Of a stretch of DNA of 20,865 nt, positions 15,439 through 20,865 are shown piece after piece (within the stretch, counting starts at the first letter, position 1; each line of letters begins with the position of its first letter). Source of the stretch: a virus. The position numbers were made by a program, and so were the translations under genes. Under the pieces are notes generated by a model. That model searched no databases. It was not told where the DNA came from and was given only the letters and a program-made list of their open reading frames with translations. Location: IMG/VR virus record IMGVR_UViG_3300017732_000088, positions 1 through 20,865 of that record. One strand, written 5' to 3'.

Positions 15439-16339
15439 TTAAGACCTCCATAGTTTGTTGTTTATTGTTTGTAGCTCCATTTGTAGAAGGTACTTCTGGA
15501 GCTTTTTTTACTTGATTAACTACATTAGACGGCTTTAGTGCTGCCTCTATAATTGTGTTGTAGTCAAATTCAAATACTTTATTGTGTAGATTTGGTATTC
15601 TCGAACCAATTGTACGTTCATCATATGCTTCAAATGACAATACTGGTTTTTGAGTTTCTTTATCTACTGTTGAGTAACCAATTGCATCAGCTATAGCAAC
15701 TAGTTTTTTACCTAAACCTGCAGGTAAAGCAGGGGAAAGTTGTACTTTATTGTCAGTTATCTGAGTTTCTTTACTATGACTAACAAGAACTAATGTTTTA
15801 CCAGTTCTTTTTACATAGTTTTGAAATTCTGCTACAATATCAAGCGTAATTTCTCTTGCTTTACTCCAACCAGCACCAAATGCTGCATCTCCAAGTTCAT
15901 CAATCTTTAATTCAGCTTTTACTTGTGCTTCAGCCCAATCATTTAATTTGTCTACTGTATCAATTACAATAGTGTCAAATGGTAGTCCTTCTTCACTATG
16001 CATAGCCTGGATAATTTCTCCCATACTATACACTGGCATTGGCTGACCTCTATGCTTTCCATTTCTATATACATATCCACGTTCTGTAGGAGGAACAACT
16101 TCTATTTTATCTCTTTGCTTTCTTTTAGGTGGATAAATGGATAATATTGGTACTACATTAGCGTTATCTAAGAAATCTGTACCAAGGTCAGTATCGAGAA
16201 CTATTGTCCCTTCTGAGCCTATTTTAGACCACTTACTTAGCTGTGTAGTTTTACCTGTTTTTGGTTGTCCGATGACATACCATGTAAGACCAGACATCAT
16301 TGTTTCTGTGTCTAGTTTTGTTTTGATTATTTCAATCAT
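15431..16339 (-). CDS. Sak4-like RecA-fold single-strand annealing ATPase
   Basis: The 302-residue protein has Walker A GQPKTGKTT (24-32), an LDTD strand end (48-51), Walker B IVIDTVD (124-130) and a LVLVSHSK motif (183-190), all within a RecA-like core. A proline/asparagine-rich tail follows residue 270. This matches phage Sak4 (AAA_24-type) proteins, which promote annealing with an SSB partner; the SSB-like gene follows directly with an eight-base overlap. The ATG at 16339 has GGGAG upstream. It is the first gene after the terminator-like hairpin, so it probably opens the replication transcript. Confidence 0.82.
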   Translation of the reverse strand: MIEIIKTKLDTETMMSGLTWYVIGQPKTGKTTQLSKWSKIGSEGTIVLDTDLGTDFLDNANVVPILSIYPPKRKQRDKIEVVPPTERGYVYRNGKHRGQPMPVYSMGEIIQAMHSEEGLPFDTIVIDTVDKLNDWAEAQVKAELKIDELGDAAFGAGWSKAREITLDIVAEFQNYVKRTGKTLVLVSHSKETQITDNKVQLSPALPAGLGKKLVAIADAIGYSTVDKETQKPVLSFEAYDERTIGSRIPNLHNKVFEFDYNTIIEAALKPSNVVNQVKKAPEVPSTNGATNNKQQTMEVLNG

Positions 16340-16411
16340 ATCGTCTCCCTATGTAATGGGTTATTGTATTATTGTGTGTACCTATTTCCTAATTTTTGAC
16401 TAATAAATATG

Positions 16412-16447
16412 AAAAAAGGCTATATACAAACTGTTAGGAGTTTGTAT
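16412..16447 (-). terminator. Hairpin and T6 after the E1-like gene
   Basis: ATACAAAC (16424-16431) and GTTTGTAT (16440-16447) form a perfect 8-bp stem with an 8-base loop. On the minus strand this is followed, after six bases, by six T residues (16417-16412). It lies 20 bases past the E1 stop, in the only gap (16340-16466) between the ubiquitin-like block and the replication block. The stem is AT-rich, so termination may be partial. Beyond it the remaining AT-rich ~70 bases probably hold a promoter; TACAAT near 16358 is the only -10-like word I saw, without a convincing -35. Confidence 0.5.
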
Positions 16448-16466
16448 TGTGTTGTGTTTTTTACAA

Positions 16467-17354
16467 CTATTGGGTTAAGTTGTAATTAGTGTCGCATTTG
16501 AGCATCATAGATGGGAAGTTGAACACTAAATTGGTGTTGGATGGACTACTTGAATCAACCAATTTTCTTACTTGATTGTTAATAAATGCACCTGCCATAG
16601 ATGCACAATAATTAGTTGATCTTGCGTTACAAGGTTCACTATCTCCGTCTTCATCTGAGTACCATTTTGTTAAATAATCTTTTTTAAATAACTCTAAATA
16701 CGCATTTCTTTTTTCATAGTAATCTTCTATTAATTTTTGTCTTTCAGTGTATGCAATTCCACCATGATTTTCTGCTAAAGCATTTATTTTTTCAGTATAA
16801 TCATCGAATATTTGTTGTTGATCTGTTTTTGGAATTATTTGCCATTGATACATTTGAAATGTTTCACTTCCCATTCTAGCATCAATAACATATTGATCAC
16901 ATGTTTTAAACTTGTGATTATATTTAAAGTTTGTTACAATTTTTTCTACAATGTCTTTTCTTCCTTCCATGTTATCAATTCCAATTATAACAAAGTATTT
17001 TTTTTGATTCTCAAAACTCATTTCTCTAGCTGCTCTATAATCATAATAAAACCTAGTCCGACTCCAAGGATTAAATTTTTGTCTTAACATATCAATTTCA
17101 CAATTAGGGTTTATAGCATTCATTTGTTTACGCAACATTTTTACTTTACTGTTGCCAATATGAGTTAAATCATAGTGTTGTACACCTATGTTTACAGGAT
17201 CTACTGTATCTGGATCCCATAACATAAACTTAGTAGCTCCAGCTCTTGCTAAATTCATTGCTGTATAACTACCAATTGCACCACATCCTATAATTTCAAA
17301 ATAATGATTCTGTAACTGGAATATGTTTTGAAATCTTTGAGTAATCTGGCTCAT
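16467..17354 (-). CDS. E1/ThiF-like ubiquitin-activating adenylyltransferase
   Basis: The 295-residue protein should adenylate the C-terminal glycine of a ubiquitin-like protein. It shows the E1 superfamily nucleotide-binding fold. The signs are G23-C-G25-A-I-G28 in a Rossmann turn, W-D47-P-D-T-V-D-P-V-N55 at the next strand end, IGNSK70 with the conserved lysine, and IIGID127-N. Cysteines C242 and C250 in a late PCNARSTNYCAS segment, before an FINN helix, are candidates for thioester or metal sites and recall the PRTRC-type ThiF ending. The usual N-x-x-R-Q arginine is replaced (NIGVQ, V58). The ATG at 17354 has AGGAG five bases upstream, so its 59-base overlap with the JAB gene appears real. 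Confidence 0.88.
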   Translation of the reverse strand: MSQITQRFQNIFQLQNHYFEIIGCGAIGSYTAMNLARAGATKFMLWDPDTVDPVNIGVQHYDLTHIGNSKVKMLRKQMNAINPNCEIDMLRQKFNPWSRTRFYYDYRAAREMSFENQKKYFVIIGIDNMEGRKDIVEKIVTNFKYNHKFKTCDQYVIDARMGSETFQMYQWQIIPKTDQQQIFDDYTEKINALAENHGGIAYTERQKLIEDYYEKRNAYLELFKKDYLTKWYSDEDGDSEPCNARSTNYCASMAGAFINNQVRKLVDSSSPSNTNLVFNFPSMMLKCDTNYNLTQ

Positions 17355-18378
17355 CTAATTCTCCTAGTTCTTGTTCAACAACAATATCATCTATTGTCGT
17401 AATGTCTTCTAAAGTTGGTGGGTTATGAAGTTTAACATCAGTTGATTCTTCATTGTACAATGTAACTGCTTGGTTTATTTCTTTTAATGCTAGCTCGTGT
17501 TTAGTGTCGCCAACATTAAAACTTTCTATATTTGTATTTATTACAGATTCTAACTCTGAAAGAAATTCTTCAGTTGTTTCAAATTTATAATCTGATCGTT
17601 TTCTTAATGCAGTTTCTAGTTTTTTTACACGTTTTTTTCGTGGTTTAGGTTTGGGGTTAGGTTCATCAAGTTCTTTTTGCAGTTCTAATGCTTCTTGATT
17701 CATTTCTTCCATATCATAACCTGAAAATGACTCATTAAATAAATGTTCATCTTCATGTCCATATGGTAAACCATTACTTAAATCATCTTGATTAAAAAGT
17801 GGCAAGTTTTCATTATGTCTATAATAACTATTACTAAATTCAACTTTCTTTTCTTTAACAATGTTTTCTTTTATTTCATCTTTTAAATCAAATTCTTTAT
17901 TACCTGTAAAGATTAAGTCAACATCTGTTTTAATGATTTGTTTTCTACCAAAAGAAGAATCAATAGTTTCTGCAAATATAGCTTCATGTTCTGCTTTATT
18001 ATTTACAACAATAGCAAATACAGAACCATTTTCTGCAAACTCTTCAATGGTAGCATGATCAGTTCCTGACCAAAAAGCTTTCATTGTATGATGTGAATGC
18101 CACCAGCAAAACATAAATTTGCCTTGTTTAATTAACTCTTTATTGTCTTTTATGCAACTTCCTATATATTTAGATATAGCTGTTTTATGTAACGTTGTTG
18201 TTGCAGAAGAACAATCTTGTTTAAATATCACTGGTTCTTGCATAGTGCATTTATCATTTTCAATAATAACTGGTGCAAAACCTGATATTTCTGTTTTATA
18301 TAAATCATATGCTTGTCTGGCATAAGCGACCATTTTATTATAATGGTCTTGATTTAAATGTAGTTTTAAATTTTTCAT
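17296..18378 (-). CDS. JAMM/JAB isopeptidase-like protein with a long acidic extension
   Basis: The N-terminal domain (about 1-160) has the complete JAMM zinc-protease set: E30 in TEISGF, then H94-S-H96, seven residues, S104, two residues, D107. Known JAB enzymes remove or trim ubiquitin-like modifiers, so this is the expected deconjugase of the neighbouring E1 and ubiquitin-like genes. Residues ~165-360 are a second, unrecognised region: acidic and low complexity, with a basic P-K-P-K-P-R-K-K-R patch at 242-250 and helical segments. Its ATG overlaps the preceding TGA as ATGA. The tail runs 59 bases into the E1 gene. An E2- or adaptor-like function in the C-terminal half cannot be excluded. 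Confidence 0.87.
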   Translation of the reverse strand: MKNLKLHLNQDHYNKMVAYARQAYDLYKTEISGFAPVIIENDKCTMQEPVIFKQDCSSATTTLHKTAISKYIGSCIKDNKELIKQGKFMFCWWHSHHTMKAFWSGTDHATIEEFAENGSVFAIVVNNKAEHEAIFAETIDSSFGRKQIIKTDVDLIFTGNKEFDLKDEIKENIVKEKKVEFSNSYYRHNENLPLFNQDDLSNGLPYGHEDEHLFNESFSGYDMEEMNQEALELQKELDEPNPKPKPRKKRVKKLETALRKRSDYKFETTEEFLSELESVINTNIESFNVGDTKHELALKEINQAVTLYNEESTDVKLHNPPTLEDITTIDDIVVEQELGELDEPDYSKISKHIPVTESLF

Positions 18379-19790
18379 TCTTCTTCCTCATTTGTCATGT
18401 TTGTGGGATCTGATTCATCAATATAAAAAAGTTCATGATCTTTCCAATTAATTATGTATTTAGCATCCATTTTTATAAGCGTATCTATCATTGATACATG
18501 CATTGAAGTCATAGTATCAATTTCTTTTCTACATCTGTATAAATGTCTTAATTCATATAAAAGACCTTCGTCTGAATACCATCCATTATTTATACAATCA
18601 AAGAATGTTGGATGTGCTTTTAATATTTTTGATAACAAGCTCTTAAACATTAAATAATCTCTATCAATTAATTCTATCTTTTCAGAATCAGGTATTATTT
18701 CAGAGTTATTTTGTTTATAAGCATGATGATGTACAGATTCTAAATCCATTGTTTTTTTACATTCTGTAAACACACAAGAACGACATCCTTGCCTTAATGC
18801 TTCAATTTCTGAACTTCTTAGATATCCAGTTCTATTTCCTCTTCTTACTTCAGGAACGGCACAATAACTTTCTTTCATCATGCTAGTTGGTGTATTTACT
18901 GTAAATCTTTTTACTTTATACTCTTGCATTAAATTACCTGGATTTCGATACGGGTTTGCTAAACCTTGATTGTAAACTGTAGCCCAAGTACTAATAAAAG
19001 AGATATATCTAGTAAGATTACCTTCTTTGGTTATTTCTCTAAATTCTTCAGATCTGTCTCCTAAACAACCACTTACAGGACTATTAGAACCTCCACGATT
19101 GCCTGTTGTAAACATACAAGCTCCAGAAAACTTAAAAGAACTACTTAACACATCCTCAGTTATCATAGAGCTTAATATTGTATCAAACTGATTTTTATAT
19201 AACAATTCTAAATCAATATCTACAATAGGTATTTCTATAGTTTGAAGGATAGAGTTAGTATTTAATTTTATATTAAATGGTCTATCATTTGTGTTTTTAG
19301 GTATATATTTAATTGTAGGGTCATAATATATATAAAGCTGTATTTTATAAATATTTTTATCTCCTACAACATTATTACCTTCATGATTTATGTTATGTAT
19401 ATATCTGTATTCAACATTTTTTATACCTGGTATTTGTTTTAAGTTGTCAAAAGTAGTTCTAATCTGTTTTGCTATTTGATTTAAAACATCTGTACCTTTC
19501 TTTTGTAATTGGTATTTTTGTACATTGTTTTCTATCCATAATAGTGATTTGAATTGTCTACTATTTACAACTTCTTTAACGCTGCTTAGTATTCCAGCAG
19601 TTCCTTCTGCAGGTTTACTTTTTAGTTGTTTAATGACTCTATAGTAGTTTTTACTTTTTTGATTAGAGTCAGTATATTGTTTAACTGAGTTAAATCCCAT
19701 GGTGCGTATGACTGCAGTAACTGCTTTATCATATTTAAACCATGATTTAGTTAGTAACTCACTTAAACTTTTTATGTTTTTGCTTTGCAA
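18375..19790 (-). CDS. Unknown protein in the ubiquitin-like cassette, candidate E2-like transfer enzyme
   Basis: The 471-residue product is not securely recognised. Residues are counted from the TTG at 19790. A helix (about 101-122) is followed by strands (YRYIHNIN, YKIQLYIYYDP), then S-G-C242-L-G-D and a helical stretch (about 260-275, ISFISTWATVYN). The order helix, strands, G-x-C-L-G, helix resembles bacterial E2-like (UBC/RWD) domains, with C242 as candidate thioester cysteine; the usual upstream H-P-N/H is missing. A second cluster, C310 and C336-x2-C339-x4-C344 before H-H-H, may bind metal. TTG was chosen because a perfect AGGAGG lies six bases upstream; TTG 19820 and ATG 19805 lack one. 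Its start overlaps the preceding gene by 32 bases and its stop overlaps the JAB start. Confidence 0.6.
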   Translation of the reverse strand: MQSKNIKSLSELLTKSWFKYDKAVTAVIRTMGFNSVKQYTDSNQKSKNYYRVIKQLKSKPAEGTAGILSSVKEVVNSRQFKSLLWIENNVQKYQLQKKGTDVLNQIAKQIRTTFDNLKQIPGIKNVEYRYIHNINHEGNNVVGDKNIYKIQLYIYYDPTIKYIPKNTNDRPFNIKLNTNSILQTIEIPIVDIDLELLYKNQFDTILSSMITEDVLSSSFKFSGACMFTTGNRGGSNSPVSGCLGDRSEEFREITKEGNLTRYISFISTWATVYNQGLANPYRNPGNLMQEYKVKRFTVNTPTSMMKESYCAVPEVRRGNRTGYLRSSEIEALRQGCRSCVFTECKKTMDLESVHHHAYKQNNSEIIPDSEKIELIDRDYLMFKSLLSKILKAHPTFFDCINNGWYSDEGLLYELRHLYRCRKEIDTMTSMHVSMIDTLIKMDAKYIINWKDHELFYIDESDPTNMTNEEEE

Positions 19791-19983
19791 GTCTAGCCTC
19801 CTCATATTTATCAGCAACAATGTTCATTTGCTTTAATAGTTTATTTGCAACCTTTTTGCTTTTGCCTCCACTTTGTTTATTTTTAGCAATCATTAGGTCC
19901 CATTTTTCTTGAAGTGTAAGAGAATCATACTTAGTTTGACGCTCTTCTGCTTCTTGACGTTTCTGCTCTTTTGATTTAGCCAT
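19759..19983 (-). CDS. Small lysine-rich protein, 74 residues
   Basis: A very basic, probably all-helical protein (MAKSKEQKRQEAEER... to ...RLAKQKHKKFK) without cysteine. I do not recognise it. AGGAGG lies seven bases before the ATG at 19983, so this start is preferred to the in-frame one at 20013, which has no ribosome-binding site. Its start overlaps the stop of the membrane microprotein by eight bases, and its end overlaps the candidate E2-like gene by 32. Many lysines make it a possible conjugation substrate or nucleic-acid binder, but that is speculation. Confidence 0.75.
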   Translation of the reverse strand: MAKSKEQKRQEAEERQTKYDSLTLQEKWDLMIAKNKQSGGKSKKVANKLLKQMNIVADKYEEARLAKQKHKKFK

Positions 19984-20125
19984 TTGTTTTACCTCCTGTA
20001 ATCCAGAATACAAACATTATTAATGTTATTGAAGAGAATATTATCATAAACATTCCTAAGCCTAAAAAGAATAGGTTCAGGATCCATTCTGATAAGTTGA
20101 TTATCATATTATCTAGTATTATCAT
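19976..20125 (-). CDS. 49-residue membrane microprotein
   Basis: The predicted protein has one long hydrophobic stretch (about residues 14-42, rich in Ile, Phe, Leu and Met) and a short polar tail ending GGKTNG. AGGAA lies nine bases before the ATG at 20125. Its last eight bases, ATGGCTAA, contain the next gene's start codon, and its own GGAGG (encoding Gly-Gly) serves as that gene's ribosome-binding site. This supports real translation. Role unknown; a membrane anchor or small lysis protein is possible. It resembles in size and style the microprotein at 9408-9524. Confidence 0.55.
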   Translation of the reverse strand: MIILDNMIINLSEWILNLFFLGLGMFMIIFSSITLIMFVFWITGGKTNG

Positions 20126-20148
20126 TATTTCATTTCCTTATTGTTAGT

Positions 20149-20370
20149 GTAAGACAGCCACGTTGAGGATGCGGGTCCAATATGTGTGGCTGCCTTACTG
20201 TTGAGTTTATGTGAGAGCTAGCCCCTAAGAGTGCTACACTCTTTAACCGTGTATGTTTATAGTCTGACAGACCTATCGTCATAGGAACGTTTACTGCCCA
20301 GCATTTTCACAGAGTTATGACAGTTAGATATAGTCAATTTTACCTTCTCTGTTCATCGGTGACTCTCACA
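20149..20370 (-). ncRNA. Candidate structured RNA or leader between the ubiquitin-like gene and the membrane microprotein
   Basis: This 250-base gap is visibly less AT-rich than its surroundings. A 13-bp stem pairs 20186-20198 with 20149-20161. Read on the minus strand it has one G-U pair, whereas on the plus strand the same position is A-C, which favours a minus-strand RNA. CTCTCACA (20363-20370) pairs exactly with TGTGAGAG (20210-20217), closing a ~160-base domain. Inside it are AAGAGTG/CACTCTT (20227-20243, 3-base loop), CCTAT/ATAGG and ACAGAG/CTCTGT helices. It does not match tmRNA, RNase P, SRP RNA or a tRNA by eye. It may be a regulatory leader, a free small RNA or a packaged RNA. Confidence 0.5.
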
Positions 20371-20375
20371 ATTAA

Positions 20376-20759
20376 TTAACCTCCAGTTTTATTTCTCGCT
20401 ATAAGAGAATAAACATCATCTGGGTTCATATCATCACTCATTGACATAAACTGACTGCTACTATTTTGAACTTCAGTTTGTTCAGGGTCTAGACCTTGTT
20501 CTTTAACAAAGTCTCCAACTGTTCTTGCTGAAGTAGTTACTGTAGTAAAACTAGATCCGTCAATTAATGTGGTTACCTCATAAGGGGTAACTGGATCTTC
20601 AATGTTATCTACATTAGTTTGAACTTGATTTACATAAGATTCAACTACAGTCTCTTCAGGTGTTGAAAACTCTTCAGTAACATTTGTTACTGGTGTTACT
20701 TCAACTGGTTCTTGTGGGATTACTTCTTCTATTTCTTCAATGTTATTATTATCTTGCAT
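20376..20759 (-). CDS. Ubiquitin-like protein with a C-terminal Gly-Gly
   Basis: The 127-residue product ends ARNKTGG. The N-terminal ~50 residues are acidic, rich in Glu, Val and Pro, and look disordered. The last ~72 residues follow the beta-grasp order. Two strands (YEVTTLIDG, SFTTVTTSA) lead to a helix (TVGDFVKEQGL), a strand (TEVQNSS) and a turn (MNPDD). The last strand (VYSLIARN) runs into the Gly-Gly tail. The TVGDF and PDDV elements recall ThiS/MoaD-type proteins. The free Gly-Gly needs no processing and would be the substrate for the nearby E1-like enzyme. The ATG at 20759 is preferred because AAGGAG is seven bases upstream; the ATG at 20765 is one base from it. Confidence 0.7.
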   Translation of the reverse strand: MQDNNNIEEIEEVIPQEPVEVTPVTNVTEEFSTPEETVVESYVNQVQTNVDNIEDPVTPYEVTTLIDGSSFTTVTTSARTVGDFVKEQGLDPEQTEVQNSSSQFMSMSDDMNPDDVYSLIARNKTGG

Positions 20760-20865
20760 GTACATGCTCCTTATTTATGATTACATCATTTAATGCTGAT
20801 GTTATTATTGGGTTTGATACGCTTTTTTTAATGAAAAGCGACTTATTTTTACCGTTCTTTAAAAA
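20749..20865 (-). CDS. 3' end of an unidentified upstream gene
   Basis: One minus-strand frame is open from the window edge to TAA 20751-20749 (38 residues, ending KEHVHAR). The other two frames are closed early. The stop overlaps the ubiquitin-like gene start, the same coupling style as elsewhere. A 7-bp inverted repeat (CGCTTTT 20820-20826, AAAAGCG 20834-20840) lies inside it. Too little is visible to name it, and an open frame this short can occur by chance. Confidence 0.4.
   Translation of the reverse strand, partial: FLKNGKNKSLFIKKSVSNPIITSALNDVIINKEHVHAR

Noticed and set aside
20820-20840. A rho-independent terminator (CGCTTTT/AAAAGCG)
   Set aside because: It lies within the probable end of an upstream gene and has no uninterrupted T-run on the minus strand. 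On the plus strand there is no gene for it to end.
1-20865. A CRISPR array, insertion sequence or transposase
   Set aside because: No regularly spaced repeats with unique spacers, no terminal inverted repeats with a transposase, and no target duplications were found on reading the window.

Overview
The window looks like part of a temperate, AT-rich double-stranded DNA phage genome. It could be read from a virion or from a prophage. The base composition, the run of short overlapping genes, the Sak4-type recombination ATPase, the primase-helicase fusion, and an integrase next to the 5' half of a tRNA-Leu(GAG)-like sequence are all consistent with a phage of a small-genome marine alphaproteobacterium (SAR11-like). 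The host is inferred from style only; nothing in the window proves it.

Layout. (1) Positions 1-8292, plus strand: the 3' part of one giant gene, more than 2763 codons. Its middle carries a signature of two-barrel RNA polymerases (R-x-P, then H-P, then A-D-L-D-I-D), like the beta' active site and the virion-packaged RNA polymerases of crAss-like phages. Helical and hydrophobic virion-type regions flank it. (2) Positions 8293-8504: an attachment-site region with paired TGTAGCG repeats on both sides of a 39-bp tRNA-Leu 5' half, a perfect 9-bp inverted repeat around the core, and a possible promoter just upstream. (3) Positions 8505-9413, plus strand: a tyrosine integrase with an odd G6 x 3 tract in its interdomain linker. 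(4) Positions 9408-16339, minus strand: an early/replication operon, read right to left as Sak4-like ATPase, SSB-like protein, archaeo-eukaryotic-type primase fused to a DnaB-like helicase, a zinc-ribbon protein, a Gp157-like protein, a small unknown, a PD-(D/E)xK nuclease, several small proteins, a histone-fold-like protein and a membrane microprotein. (5) Positions 16467-20865, minus strand: a ubiquitin-like conjugation cassette. In transcription order it holds a protein ending in Thr-Gly-Gly with a beta-grasp-like C-terminal half, a candidate structured RNA, a membrane microprotein, a small basic protein, a 471-residue protein with a possible E2-like cysteine motif, a JAMM/JAB isopeptidase-like protein, and an E1/ThiF-like adenylyltransferase.

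How the parts fit. Minus-strand genes are mostly joined by ATGA, TGATG or TAATG overlaps, so they are probably transcribed and translated as coupled blocks. A hairpin plus T-run after the E1 gene separates the ubiquitin-like block from the replication block. Sak4, the SSB-like protein, the nuclease and the primase-helicase form a recombination and replication set. The giant polymerase would be packaged in the virion and enter the cell with the DNA to transcribe early genes. The ubiquitin-like cassette is the most unusual part: activating enzyme, isopeptidase, modifier with a free Gly-Gly end and a candidate transfer enzyme sit together, which suggests that the phage tags host or phage proteins during infection. 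The target is unknown.
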